A stretch of 64,000 nucleotides of DNA from Fonsecaea monophora. Taxonomy: Eukaryota > Ascomycota > Eurotiomycetes > Chaetothyriales > Herpotrichiellaceae. The stretch is taken from NCBI RefSeq assembly GCF_001642475.1, contig NW_019174034.1, forward strand, positions 50,258-114,257. The letters are read 5' to 3'. Numbering within the stretch: the stretch's first letter is position 1; every line of letters begins with the position of its first letter. A model generated the notes under the pieces. The model saw nothing but the letters and a program-made list of their open reading frames with translations. It ran no database searches and was not told the origin of the DNA. The translations under genes and the position numbers were made by a program. Shown here piece after piece: positions 45,092-56,915 of the stretch.

Positions 45092-48054
45092 CCTTGCGTC
45101 TAATCTGTTGGGAATGGAAATGATCAACGATGCAGACAGAAACGAGGCTTGGTTGTTTTATTTCCCAAATGATCGACAATTTGAGAAGAAGACGAGGAAG
45201 AAGGAAAGCCGCGACATGAACATAGATTTGTCTGAAAACAGAAAAAGAAAGAAAAAGGAAAGAAGAAAACTTGATATTCAGATCCTCCGGCAAAGGATAG
45301 CAAAAATGCGATTGTGTATAGGATGGTTCTAGCGGGCTAATCTCAATAGATACCGGACCAATTGACATGCCTCACTGAAGTCAGTCCGTTAACTACTAAG
45401 TATTTATTATGAGTAACTCGGTCACCTAGGTAGGTAATAATATCAAAGACTAGGATGTACGCGAATTCGAAAGAATACGTTGTCATCTAGACAGATAATG
45501 GGAAAACAAAAAGGGGCAAATCCATTTTGTGATATGTAAAGGTGCTTATGTCGAGCTGGTATAGTTTTCTTGATCCATTCTATATGTACGAGGGATGTAT
45601 GGCCTTCGTTTCGTCGATCTATCTACCACCACGTTATTCCCCGAAATTTCTTTTCTCCTAACTGCCCAATTCATTACGTGAGAGACAAGTTCTCTGTCAA
45701 ACATCCGAACATCACAGCCGCCCAAAAAAATCCCGCCCGTGTTCTTCAGGGGAGGGGCTTTACATCATGCAAAAAAGACAGGGGATAGACAGACATCAAC
45801 TGTTCTGCACCAGGTGTAGGTGCCAATTGGGGATGGGCGAGAGGAAGAAGTTGGAGAATGAAGAGATAAATCGCGGTTGATGATGAGCCAAGCAAATCGC
45901 GTGGTCAAGATTGGGTGGGGTGTAATGTACGCGCTCGAGATAATAGTCGCTGGAGTACTCGGTACATAGCCTTGCTTCTATGTTTAAAAGAATGAATCGC
46001 CTTGGATTGACTGGGCCGTATGTTGAGCGTGGATAACGGTACGACCTTGGGGGGTCATCACCATTGAGTGTTTGCCTCTCAAGCTGGAGTTATACAGTCA
46101 GGACCTTCTCTTCTAGGTACTTACTTCTACATCTCCATATCCATGTTAATATTAGACCTCGTTTTCGAGAGTCTGCCACCGAGGGAAAAAAAGATCCTCC
46201 GTCCATTTGCGGACAAACTTGGTCCCTGCAGAGATCGGATCCACTTCGCTTTTGAACCTCGGCACGTGCCCCAGCTACCAGCCACCCACAGCCAGATTCA
46301 TGCAGACTTACCGAGTACTTGACCAGGATGGGAGAGCAGCAAAACCATTCAATTCAATTCAAATAGTGTTTCACTTCAAAGCCGAGTTTACAATACTCTT
46401 GTCACCGACGACCATGATGCTCAAGTATGGAATTGTGATAAAAGCGTGTTTTGTGGCTACCTTACTGGGAGTGGCTCTATTTTAGATAGTTCAAGACTCT
46501 CGACAGTGCTTCAACAGCGCTTGGCAATGTTACAGTAGAGGAGATCGGAGCCGGCTCTGGTGCGATGCTGCTCGTCTCGTTTCCCTCATCAGACGTTAAG
46601 TTCTCTTTCCCGTCATGCCTTTGCCGACTCTTCTTATCATTGTAATCTACCCATTGTCAGCGAGAAGAACCAATCAAGTTCTGCGACAACCAACCATCGC
46701 GGGCCTCGATCGCAGCCATCAAAGAGGAAACCAGGAGCACCAGAGGGATGATCTCGCCAAATCCCATCTCGTTCATGTTTCCAGTGCATCCCTCTGACTC
46801 GGCCCTTGCTGAAAAGACGTTGATGATGTCGTAGATTTGCACAAAGGCGAGCCATACTATCCTGAAAGCAAACGATCCACAGAATTCGTGGAACGCAAGT
46901 GACTCCTTTAGTAAAATATCTAGAATAATCGCTATGACGTGGTTCCGGGTTGTTGGGATGTTTGCATGCATCCACTCGCCTTGTGCCCGATGGTCCTCCC
47001 GCCATGAAGGAACCCGGCCGATCCTAAGGAGTCGGTCCGGATCTTGACGCAGGTGCAGACACGACTACGACGGTACTTCGGAGCTATTGCGGACGCACGA
47101 CTATTCAACTGTATGTCTCTTTCCCGGTCTCGCTGTCTTGGACTGACCACTTTCCCCAGAACTGCTCTACATTTTGTTGTGGGAGGCATGCCCCTTCCAG
47201 AGGCGTCGGTCATGGCCCTTCGGAACCATGTAAATCCATGCAACACCTATTGGGAGGGCTCCATAACCGAATTCTGCTGGGAGATCCCCAAATTGTGGCG
47301 AATTCAGATACTGTGCCTGCTCTCGTCGAGCACGAAAACATCTGCATTGAGTTTGGCTGGTCGCCGGTTTCGTGCAGTGCGGATCAGAGTCGTATTGGCT
47401 CAACTGCCTCAGTGGCGTCTGTATTGTGTTGGGCTATCTCTAGCTAACAAAGAAGAGAGAGAAGAGAGAGGTGCACTTGGTGCTGTAGAAGGTTGGCAGC
47501 CCGTCCCAACAGGGAAGGCAGCGTTACGTTGGTCAAGTGACTAGCACACTGCACCACTCTCTATACACGAAACAATACAAACTGGGAACTCAAGGGACAA
47601 ATTGTGGTAGCCCTCACGGACTTTTGGCTAGGCTCACGCTACTCAGAACCGCACACCCACAGCTCAGAATGGCACTTAGGTCAACTGGAGAGGTCAGGAG
47701 CCGCCGCTGAATATTCTGGTATGGGGCCGCCGCGCTGGAACATAGTGGAAAGCGCGGCTTGAAAAACGGCTCTGCAAGGTACGGCTCCATCATACTACTG
47801 GGGGCCAAGATGTCGACGGAGAGCCAGATGCATACGCTATGGAGCCTCGAAGGATATAGACATCCGATGCAAATTAAAAGACCCGCCTTGTCACAAGTGG
47901 TGGTCCACTACCAGGTCAAGCAAGCGACGCGTCAAGACGTGATGCAGAAAGACGTCGATCTTCGCCGACATATTGAACAAGGCTTGGGAGAGAGGGTTTT
48001 CGGGAGAAAAAAAAGTCCCTCTTCTAAATACTTTCTCACATTAAAGTTTTCTTT
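45092..48054. other. Large intergenic region with a probable gene relic
   Basis: About 3 kb between MFS 3 and regulator 3. Apart from the relic at 46657-47077 no coding segment is recognised. The part 45160-45300 is purine-rich on the plus strand. Confidence 0.4.
46657..47077 (-). pseudogene. Relic or orphan last exon of a fungal multi-TM protein
   Basis: An open frame on the minus strand reads LRQDPDRLLRIGRVPSWRED, HRAQGEWMHANI, then VIAIILDILL, FAFRIVWLAFVQIYDIINVF, GCTGNMNEMGFGEIIPLVLL and VSSLMAAIEA. The motif around NMNEMGFGEIIPLVLL resembles the last membrane segment of a family of uncharacterised fungal integral membrane proteins, in which a W/F-G-F-G-Q-hydrophobic pattern closes the protein. 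Upstream of 47077 the frame is stopped and no matching N-terminal exons were found, so this looks like a truncated remnant. The family call is from memory and weak. Confidence 0.3.
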
Positions 48055-51022
48055 TTACAACGGTCCCAGGCTCCCACTATAAGACCCTGATAACAGATTG
48101 TTGAGATAGAGACTGAGTTCGTTGTCGCAGTCGTAGTCGAAATTCATCGGGAGCCTCATACCGTCGTCCAGGGTCGGATCATGCGCGGTCGAGGTCATTG
48201 GACCAAAATCAACAGCACTCGAATCATCCATCCGTCCACCGCCGACGCCTTCTTTCACCGTGCTCTCGGCGCCGTGGGGTTGGATCGGCTGTTGTTGCCG
48301 TGGTTGGAGTCCTGCTCCTGTGACAGAGGAAGCAAAGTTGTCCATGTCCTCTTGATACGGTTCGTCTACCACCCGGGAAGAGTGGACTGAGGAAGAACCC
48401 ATCATGGTCGGGTTCACGCCAGAGCCCGTCAGATTCGGCTCCGTGAGGGCGCTGGTGTACGAATTCGAAGGCCGGGACTGTGACCCTGAAAGACTCACCG
48501 TCGTCGTCGTATCCGACTGCCTGCTGCGGACTTGGTCGAGACCTTGGGCACTTTGGCTGAAAGGTAGTGGTCTCTGGGCAGATTTGGCGGCATCGGAATC
48601 CCCTCCTCCTCCACCCCCTTCCCCCGATCGAAGAAGGTGGTCAAACCGATCCTCCAAAGAATCCAGCGTCTGCAACAGCCCGATCGGCGTGCCCCAGAAC
48701 TTGATGAATTGCTTGTACGTCAGGCGCAGGACGTTGTACCTGGCCTCGGCGAGCTCGCGGTTGCCGCCCGAGGGCCCGAATTTCTTGTTGAGAAGCTGCA
48801 CCGTCGCGGCGAGCCAGATGGAGGTGGCCAAGAAAGGGTTCACGTAGCGGACGTGCGTGCTGCTGCACCGATTGAGCAGGAGGACGATTCGGTCGGAAGC
48901 TTCTACGTATTGCTGGAGCCCGTTCGCGTTGGGCTTTTGCGTTACGCACATCAGCAGCGTACCAGGATGGCGGTTCGCCTCGGAGATGTCCCTGTCCGAG
49001 CCACGTCTTGATGAGAGATGAGGCTTGACGACGCCCGTACAGAATGTGTAATAGTGCGCGATCATGAACCTCGTCAGCTCCGTCAGAACGTATATGCTGT
49101 ATTTGGCCTGATGCAGCATGCTACTGACAGGCAACTGATTGGGTTCGACAGACGTAAAGGCGAGCGGCTCGCCGTGATATTGCAAAGCGTCCGGAAGAGC
49201 CAGGAGAGTACACTGGAGCGCATGTGAGATTATGGAGAGCTGGTCTTCCACCGTGGTGTTATGTGTCCTCTTGTCGTCCTGTCCTTGGGTTGGAGCGGGC
49301 CGAGGCTGCTGCTGCTCAGGCTCACAATATGTCGTCGTCCCCAGCGCCCTTCCCAGATACGACGTCGTCTGTGCATCTCGAGTGAGCGAAATCACAACTA
49401 GATTCCAAGCTACGGGGCTTTCGTTGCCGCTCCGTTGGAGAAGTTTCCATCGGTCTGCGGGCTTGGCCGCTAAGAAACAGCTGGCATGGAATTTCTGCTG
49501 GAACCACAGTCGATCTTCAACTGGCAAAAACACTTTGCTTTGCGACCAGTTCAGGCCCGTTGGGACGCCCCTGACCGTGCTTGCGAAAGTGTCCATCTCC
49601 CACACGGCCCACCAGCAGCGTCTGCGCTCCTCTTCTTCGCTCCAGGCGAGGATATCGTCGGCCGTCGAAGGGACATGGTCGTGCTGCTTATCTGCATCGA
49701 GTCTGTGCAGATCCAACTCGTGCGCCACACGGATACAAGTCCCAAGCCACCTCCAAGCGCGGCCATGCACTCCCTTGGTCAATTGGAAGAAAGTCGTCAA
49801 GATGATGGCTTGCAAGAATTCTAGTGGGGGAGTGTTGTCTGAACACTGTGTCAATGATTCTTCTTCGAAACGCAGGGCCACTTGATGAAAGTGGTCGGCG
49901 CAAGGAATCTCGCTGGGCATCTCATCGAAAGGGTTGCCCGGCATGTGGTCTGAGGCTTCGTTGAGGAAGCGAGCAGAGAATGAGCACATGGACGCTAGAA
50001 GCGCATGTAAGTAGAGCGATGGCCCCATCGATCTCAGCTTCTGCGTAAAGGTGGGCCTATGGAATAATGAAAAGGCGGTCATGTTGGAGAAGTAGGCATC
50101 GATCCTTTTAAGAGAGAGCATGTCAGCCCGCGCGCGCGGGAACATAGCATTCGCGACGAGCACTCTGGTTTACTCACAATCTTCCAAGTACAGCGGGAGA
50201 GATGTTCAACGCATGAGACGTGTGCGATATAGCATCGGATTCGTCCATGGAGCAACTGATCAAGGCCTCGCCGAATGGCCCCTCATTAGGCGCCTGGCCC
50301 CATTTCGCTGGAGGCTCAACGAAACCAGAAGCGCCTAGCTGGGGAGCCATATTAGGCACGTCATGACAGTGGGTTGACAGATCTTGTCGGTTAACGGCGG
50401 TTGTCGTGATTGTCGTCCCGGGCGAGGGCATCTGAAGGGGTCGCGCAAATGTCTGGGTAGGCGTGAATAAGCTCGCTGGGTGACTTCTCCCAGATGTCGA
50501 GGTTTCGTCTTCATTGGCCATCGACACACTGTGCCATTCGGTGGCCGCCATTTCATGATGGCTTGTCTGCTGCTTGCATTCCTCGCTCCGAAATCGTTTC
50601 TTCTTGGACAATCGTGGTTTCTTCTGGGTCGAGCCTGAAAAAGAAAACAATTGATAGGGTACTCTGATCAGCAGTGTGTCGCAACAAAACATACAAAAAT
50701 GCAAGAATTTTAATAGTACCCTTCTTCGGCCCAGGACGTAGTCTCTCCAGCGGATAGGTGCAGGTCTGAGAGCTTTTCAGACAGAGGCTGCACGATGGTA
50801 TTTTACGATCGCTGTGACAAGTCAGCGCGCTGCGACGAGAGCGCTCTCTCTTCTATCAGTCATAGCTTCGCTCACCATTTGGCTTTGCGTCTACCACCAA
50901 GTCGTTAGCAAGGACATAGTTCAGTTTTCATCCAAGGGAGAAAAAAAAAACAAGGTGAAGCGACCGCACGCTACGTACCGTCGGCATGGTTCGCAAGAAA
51001 CATCAGGCATGGTCAATGGCAT
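48055..51022 (-). CDS. Zn2Cys6 transcription factor 3 (fungal_trans), with 15-nt micro-exon
   Basis: Five exons on the minus strand: 51022-50979, 50890-50876 (15 nt), 50811-50720, 50634-50178 and 50104-48055; 885 residues. The zinc cluster at 10-37 is spread over three exons: CEPCRR, the micro-exon RRKAKC part, then DRKIPSCSLC and LKSSQTC. A basic linker follows (RPGPKKGSTQKKPRLSKKKR). The fungal_trans domain starts IDAYFSNMTAFSLFHRPTFT and contains RAWRWLGTCIRVAHELDLHR and RRRCWWAVWEMDTFASTVRG. The C-terminus is Gln/Ser/Gly-rich and ends in an acidic, hydrophobic patch (DNELSLYLNNLL), a likely activation region. ATG 51010 is an alternative start. Probably regulates nearby transporter and P450 genes, by position. 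Confidence 0.88.
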
Positions 51023-51605
51023 CGTATTGTTGTTCGAGGCTCATCTACTGTACCATGTTCAAGAGTGAGGACCACAAAAGAAAGATTGAGAATATGATTA
51101 GAGGGTGGAAAAAATGGAGATTTTCAGTTGATTCGGTCCTCTCGCCTTGCTGTTCCCGACCAGCTGAAGGCAAAAAGTCGCCCTGTGGGGCCCCGCGCAA
51201 AAGTTTGGGGAGGGGAAAGAAAGCGATCTTTACCCGAATAGGCAAGTCGGACTCACTGAGGTTACCCCGTAGTTCCTGTACTCCACGTACAGTATTGCGG
51301 ATTAATAACGGAGTAACTTTGATAAGCACAATCTATGCCAACGATCTGACTACCTAGGTACCTAGCTATGTCCGGCATCGCCTCCACATCCTCCATATCC
51401 TCTACTCCATCTCGCCAATGTTGGCCTCGACGTCAGGACCCATCCGGGTCCTCCCAAGATTCACTCTCGAGCCACGGATTACTGTACACATGACACTTGG
51501 AAGTATGGACAAATTCGAGGAGCCCACAATCCAAACTCAATATCAGCCTTGCGCCCACCCAATCAGGTCTGTCTCAATCTCTCTCTCTCTCCCCCTCTTT
51601 CAGCC
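51023..51605. other. Intergenic region
   Basis: About 580 bp between the start of regulator 3 and the stop of MFS 4, both minus strand. A short CT tract lies at about 51576-51600. Nothing else is seen. Confidence 0.3.
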
Positions 51606-53337
51606 CTAGCCGCCTACTTTCTGCACGCTAATGCTCTCCGTGTCGACTTTGCTGTTCAGATCTTCGACCTCTTCAGTCGGTGCCTTGTCCATTTGGTCTG
51701 CCTCCATCAGCCCATGGCCGTCTTTGGTCAGGTGGACAATGACGGTATCTCCGAAGATCGCTCCAACCTCTTCCAGGGAGAGGCCGGTGGTCTCGGGGAT
51801 GTAGAAGTAGACAATCACCACAGACACGACGTCGCAAGCCACCCAGACCAAATAGTATTTCCATCCGATGTTCTTAAAGGCCGTCGCCGCCGGAGTGGTG
51901 TAGGTGATGGCGCCGATAAAGTAGGTGAAGAAGGTGAGTCCCAGCCCCTTGGCTCTGAGAGTCGTGGGATAGATCTCGGCGCACCACACAAACTGTGTTG
52001 GATCCAAGAAGAATCCGTAGCATACCCCGAAGAGGAAGATGAAGAACAATGCGGCACTGAGCCCCGGCTTGTCCTGCGTCCCGACGTACTGCCTTTGCAG
52101 CAGAGCCTCTGCCAAAAGACAAGCTCCAGTCGTAGGGATCCCGATCACTGCAGCCCCGAAGTCAGCTCTTAGAACTCCCATCGCAAGAGGAATCGCATCG
52201 ACTCACAAAACATTTTTCGCCGACCCATCCTGTCGACTGCAAGACTATTTGCCCAATTTGCCGATGCCGCAACCACAATGTATACAGCATACATGAGCAG
52301 GGGCATAGAACCTGACAGGTCCAAGCTTTGGCAAATGAGAACCACGTAGTTGGTGATGCCGAGAATACCGGCCGACTGCATGGCGAATATAAGGAAGATT
52401 GTCAAGACGGCTCGCTTTCGCCAGGACGGGTGTCGAAACATGTCCAAATATCCCGCCTTGGTGTGCTTGTCGAACTCGACCTGTCTCGTGATCTGGATGT
52501 ATTCGGCGCGCGCAGCTGTGTCACCGGGATCGGTTGGATCGTGATGGATCCTTCGAATAACGTCCCATGCCTCGTCTGTGCGACCTTTCAAGCTCAGATA
52601 CCGGGGTGACTCTGGCAGCCACCAGACACCTGCAAGCATGAAGAGTGGCGAGACACAGCAAAGCGCAAGGGGAAGTCTCCATTGCACTGTCAGGGACTTT
52701 GCAAAGTAACACGCATAGCCGATCCACGCAGACCTGGAAGACATGTGTCAGGATCAAACAAGCGCACACCGAGCAAAAGGGATTGGGCGACTTTGAAGCT
52801 TACGTGAAATAACCACCGGCGAACCCCCCTGCTGTGAAGGCCGTGAGAGCTCCTCGACGATGTGGCGGAGCCACTTCCGAGATGTATAAGGGAACCAGCG
52901 CGAGCAACATCCCCAGTCCGAAACCTTGTAGGAAACGACATGTCACCAACATGGGGACATTCACACTGCCGGCGACCAATGCTGAGCCGATCAGGGAGCT
53001 GATGGCGGAGACAATCAGGCTGTTTTTCCGTCCAACCCAGTCGGCGAGCCATCCTTGGAAAATGGCGCCAAAGGCGGCACCTGCGGCAAATAGGGAGCTG
53101 ACGGCTCCTATGATGCTGGCAGTGTACGAGCTCGTAGCTGTTGGGCGTTTGTCAGTGTGCGTGTCGCCTGTTAAGCTCTGTAGACAGCAAGAAAAACTCA
53201 CGTTCAAGGTCAAAGTACAAGTAGAAGCCGGGCACCCCAATGGAAGTAGCGAAGATGGCGTAACAAAACCCATAGGTATAAGAGCCCAGGGCAACAAAGG
53301 CCACGATGAGCTTATTGAAGAGTGTTAGTTTGACCAT
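51606..53337 (-). CDS. MFS sugar-porter-type transporter 4
   Basis: Four exons on the minus strand: 53337-53202, 53137-52804, 52733-52207 and 52147-51606; 512 residues, all phases consistent. Marks: NKLIVAFVALGSYTYGFCYA in TM1, ADWVGRKNSLI, CRFLQGFGLGMLLALVPLYI followed by SEVAPPHRRGAL, ESPRYLSLKGR, DRMGRRKMF, and PETTGLSLEEVGAIFGDT. The TM1 sequence FCYAIFATSIGVPGFYLYFD resembles fungal lactose/hexose-like permeases of uncertain substrate. Located between regulator 3 and P450 3, on the same strand as both. Confidence 0.9.
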
Positions 53338-54186
53338 GGTGAGAGCGAGAGATACCGAGATGTCTCTCTTGTCGCTGTTTTTTTCCGTTCAAAGTTATGT
53401 TTTTGGAGGTATGGTTCGTTGGGGGTCTCATGATAGTTCTATTTGTATCATGGCTGGCTCTAGCCACCATCACTAAACCCATCTTGTTTCTTCGTCTCTT
53501 TTCAGCCTGCGGTGCAATTTCCAGGGGGTGTGAAAATGCTCTGCGGGCTGATTTGGAGCCTGTGGGCTCCAAGCTGAGTTACGGGGTGATGCTAGAGCGA
53601 TCAATTAGTGCAAGATCGGCAGTGTCGATGCCGAGATGCTTGGACCTATCATTCTCTCTACCAACCGAAATACCCCGTGGGGGAGCCGCAAAACATTTGG
53701 AACCACTCCGCCCAATGCGGATTGCGGGATTGCGCACCGAGAGAATCGAGGATAGCGACACCGGGCTAGTCTTCGTTCGCAAGCACCAAAAACGCTCAGA
53801 ATTCCTCCGTTATCAAAGCGCGCTAAAGTTCCATTTTGGCCCGATGACAACATCGCAATTTTACGCCAGTGGAGGAGTTCTTCCTGGTCATGTCAAGAGA
53901 GGAAGAAGAGCCGTCTGAGGATTCTCGTCTCTCCTGGCAGCATCCCCAGCAGGGCATTCTACACGCAATGTCTGTGGTCCTCGACGAGCGAATAGGGTTG
54001 GGCACAGACAAGAGAAAACTTCCAAAAAGGCGATGAACAAAACCTCGTAAAATTACTCCGTCGTAGTTTGTTGCTCCCGAAGCAACACAGCAACAAAAGA
54101 TAATCTGATAAGCTTGTATTGAAGCCCTGAAAGGGGCACTATGGGTAGAATTGCGATATCTAAGATGCATGATACTGCTGGCCGCC
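53338..54186. other. Intergenic region
   Basis: About 850 bp between the MFS 4 start and the P450 3 stop (both minus). Promoter of MFS 4 expected; a 173-codon open frame on the plus strand (53397-53918) has no recognisable domain. Confidence 0.3.
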
Positions 54187-56317
54187 TCACTCATACGGAG
54201 CAAGGAATTTCCTGGCGCTGGCGAGCTCCCGCGTGATAACGTCAATGTGTGCCTGACTTCTTGGTTTAAATACACACTTGAACGGAGCTGGACCATGTAG
54301 TAGACCTTCGATATAGTTGTCGGGGTCCAGCTTGACCGGTTTCCCCGTGGCCGGGTCCAAACCGGGAAGGATATCAAAAGCCCAGAGTAGTTTGGCTGCG
54401 ATTCTCCATTGCGTACGCTCTGCCAAATGGATACCGGGGCACATACGACGTCCACTGCCGTAGCCATAATGATGTACGATGAGTTAGCTTGTAGCCATCT
54501 ACTTAGGATGAAGGGGGAATGCTTATCTCGGTTATTGTAGTCGGCGCCACCGGCATAGTCGTTGGCAAGCTTCGGATGGTTGATGTATCTCTCAGGCTTG
54601 AATCTATAAGGGTCGTCATAGCCAAACCGCTCCGCATGGTGCAGAGCCCATGTAGGAATGAATATAGTCGAGTCTTTGGGAATCAACATTCCTTCGTAGT
54701 AGTCATCTTCGGCCACGCGGTGGGGAATGCCTACAGGCGCCCTAGAAGAAAACATTAACAATATCTCCAAATACTGTGAGTGGCGACATACGCAGGACGC
54801 CATCTCATTCCTTCCTTGATGATGCAGTTTATGTATGGAAGACGATTGAAATCTGACCACTGGGGCATCCTGTGGCGGTGTGATTAGCACAGTAGATCTT
54901 GAGGGAAGAGAGAGCGAAGTCTACCGTTCTGTACCACACACAGCGTCCAGCTCCCTCTGAGCTTTTGCCTGGACGTGAGGGTTCATGGCGAGGCAGAGAA
55001 CAAGGGTCAGCATCGTGGAAGAAGTCGTTTCAGCGCCACCCTCGACAAGCAAGCCGAAAAAGTGGTCAAGCTCTTGCTTGCTCAAGGGGGAGCCCTTTTC
55101 TGTGTACTCATCCAAGAGCTTGTCGGCGAGGGAGCCAAGGGAGGTCCGAATGTCTCCCCGTTTCCTTCGTTCGTCGACTCTTCTGCGCGCCTCGCTCCAG
55201 ATATTGTGCATCACAGTCCCGGCGTATTTAGCTCGGGTTTTCCAGGGACACAGGAACTCGGGCAGATACTTGAGCACGGGGAACTCGTCCACTGGCGGAT
55301 TTGCTCCAGGCTCCAGGCTTCTCCGAACTAGACACACTGTCAAAAACATGGATACCGTGCAGTGGTGCTGCTGGTCAACAATACCTTGTCCAATGCATCG
55401 TAAACACACTAGATATGTCGGTCAGTACTTTTCACAAAACCATATCGAGTGAGCACTTGTCTTACATGACCCCAGAAGTCCTCATACGACAGGGCTCGGT
55501 GACCGAATACCAGAATGCAAGCGATAGACGAGGTCAAGCGTTTCATGTGGTTATAGAAGTCCTCGGGCTTCTGGATGAGATCATTCAACAAGACCGTCAC
55601 CCTGTCGAGGGGTTAGCTGCCGTACACTCAAAGCTAACAAGGAACGAAAGGCTCGGAGACACCCGCCGTCAGCTATCAGAAACCAGGACTCACTCGGCAT
55701 CTTGAACGGGGGCGACTCTCTCGTCCAGTACTTTTGGCTAACACGACACGTTAGTTGTCTTTCCAAGTACGGTTTGAATAGGAGGGAGCCTTACAGAGAA
55801 ATTGTGGGTGGCAATCTTGCGTTTGGCTTTCTGTCTTTCATGGTGGTCTTGAAACACAAGGCTGTCTCCGTGGGTAACCAGATCATTCACGAAGCTGTGA
55901 GGTCTCTCTGCGTAGAGCAAACCCTTTTTGTCTACCAGATCATGAACTGCCTTGCGGTCATAGAGGACGATGACATTGGAGGAAGCGAACTTGAGGGAAT
56001 AGATTCCGCCGAACTCCTCGCCCCATTCCTTGAATCTGAAAGAAACCCGTTAGTTTGGCAGGTTATACACGAATCTCTTAAATTCAACTTCGACTGACTT
56101 GCCTTTTGTACATTCCAGTGATGGGTATCTGGTGAAGATTTCCCAACAAGGGTAGTGTAGGAGGCCCTGGAGGCATGCGTTTGTCTCTTCGCCCGATTTG
56201 AAGGATCCGGTAAATTCCATAGGCAACAATCGCAACGACGCATATGTACCAAGCGGTCGTCCCCTGGAAGCTCTTAGGCATCAAGTGCCAGTCCATTCTG
56301 CCGGCCTCTACCGCCAT
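54187..56317 (-). CDS. Cytochrome P450 3 with GC-AG and apparent AT-AC introns
   Basis: Proposed exons (minus): 56317-56103, 56035-55795, 55737-55694, 55601-55466, 55408-55380, 55320-54925, 54869-54792, 54741-54527 and 54473-54187; 546 residues. Membrane anchor AWYICVVAIVAYGIYRIL, hinge MPPGPPTLPLLGNLHQIP, PGANPPVDEFPVLKYLPE, I-helix LLVEGGAETTSSTML, ExxR in KEGMRW, FKPERY, and haem loop HYGYGSGRRMCPGIHLAE with Cys463. The pattern fits fungal P450s of the O-methylsterigmatocystin-oxidoreductase-like group. Intron 1 is GC-AG. The intron before the haem exon (54474-54526) has AT and AC ends. The junction near 55321-55379 is ambiguous; the chosen model keeps frame. The start is the first ATG in frame; an upstream TTG was discarded. 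Confidence 0.8.
54474..54526 (-). other. Apparent AT-AC intron (53 nt)
   Basis: On the minus strand the exon ends CGAG, the intron starts ATAAGC, has a CTAAC branch-like string nine bases before its end, and finishes GTAC; the next exon starts ATCATTATGG. Joining gives NNRDHYGYGSGRRMCPG, the P450 haem-loop consensus. No GT-AG pair in this stretch preserves both the frame and the motif. Length and branch site are those of ordinary fungal introns; only the terminal dinucleotides differ. Confidence 0.7.
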
Positions 56318-56915
56318 TGTCGAGTCTGAACTCCCGTGGTCAAAGGTGTAGCGTAGCGGTGATGTCGGCAAGCTTGTACCGTCGTAAACAGACTCTATGC
56401 AAAGGCTGAATCGAGAATGGGAATATGTCTCTGGGACTTTTTCTAGCTTACAGGTCTGTCTGGGGAAACTACGTTGGCTGTGGCGGTATATCTAGATATT
56501 GATCTTTTCCTACGTAACTCATGGGTCGATTTGCTCAGGAGCTGTGCGATCTTCCTCCCGTAAACGGCCCGAATTCGTCGATTCCCCCATGATGTTTGGC
56601 CCAGTGTCTCTAACCCACAAATCCAGATACTCGGCCCGGAGATCGCATTCTCAAGGCTGGCGGCACAATTTCATACTCCTCGAGACTTTTGGCCAAGACG
56701 ACAGATCAGTTCTTTTATCTGACCCCTCCCCTGGCGCGGGGTGGTGTCCTGAGAGCAGCCATTTCGGTGCCTGCCACACTCTTGTTCCAAAAAGAACCAT
56801 TCGCTCCGTAAGTGGAAGAACAATCTACATCGAAATATGTAACTATTGGTAACAAAAAGACACCTTTATCGCTGACCTGTGTTTATCGTCTACACCGAGG
56901 TGGACCCATAGAAAA
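56318..56915. promoter_or_regulatory. Divergent promoter of P450 3 and aldo-keto reductase
   Basis: About 600 bp between opposite starts, expected to carry both promoters. No perfect regulator palindrome was identified with confidence. Confidence 0.35.

Noticed and set aside
47044..47544. Plus-strand frame of 166 codons
   Set aside because: No domain, partly opposite to the relic; not supported.
48637..49011. Plus-strand frame resembling an Arg/Val-rich protein
   Set aside because: Antisense of the fungal_trans coding region of regulator 3.
53397..53918. Plus-strand frame of 173 codons upstream of MFS 4
   Set aside because: No domain and no splice logic; promoter region of MFS 4.
54474..54526. 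U12-type explanation of the AT-AC intron
   Set aside because: The donor lacks the extended ATATCCTT consensus and the branch string is the ordinary CTAAC; a U2-type paired change fits better.
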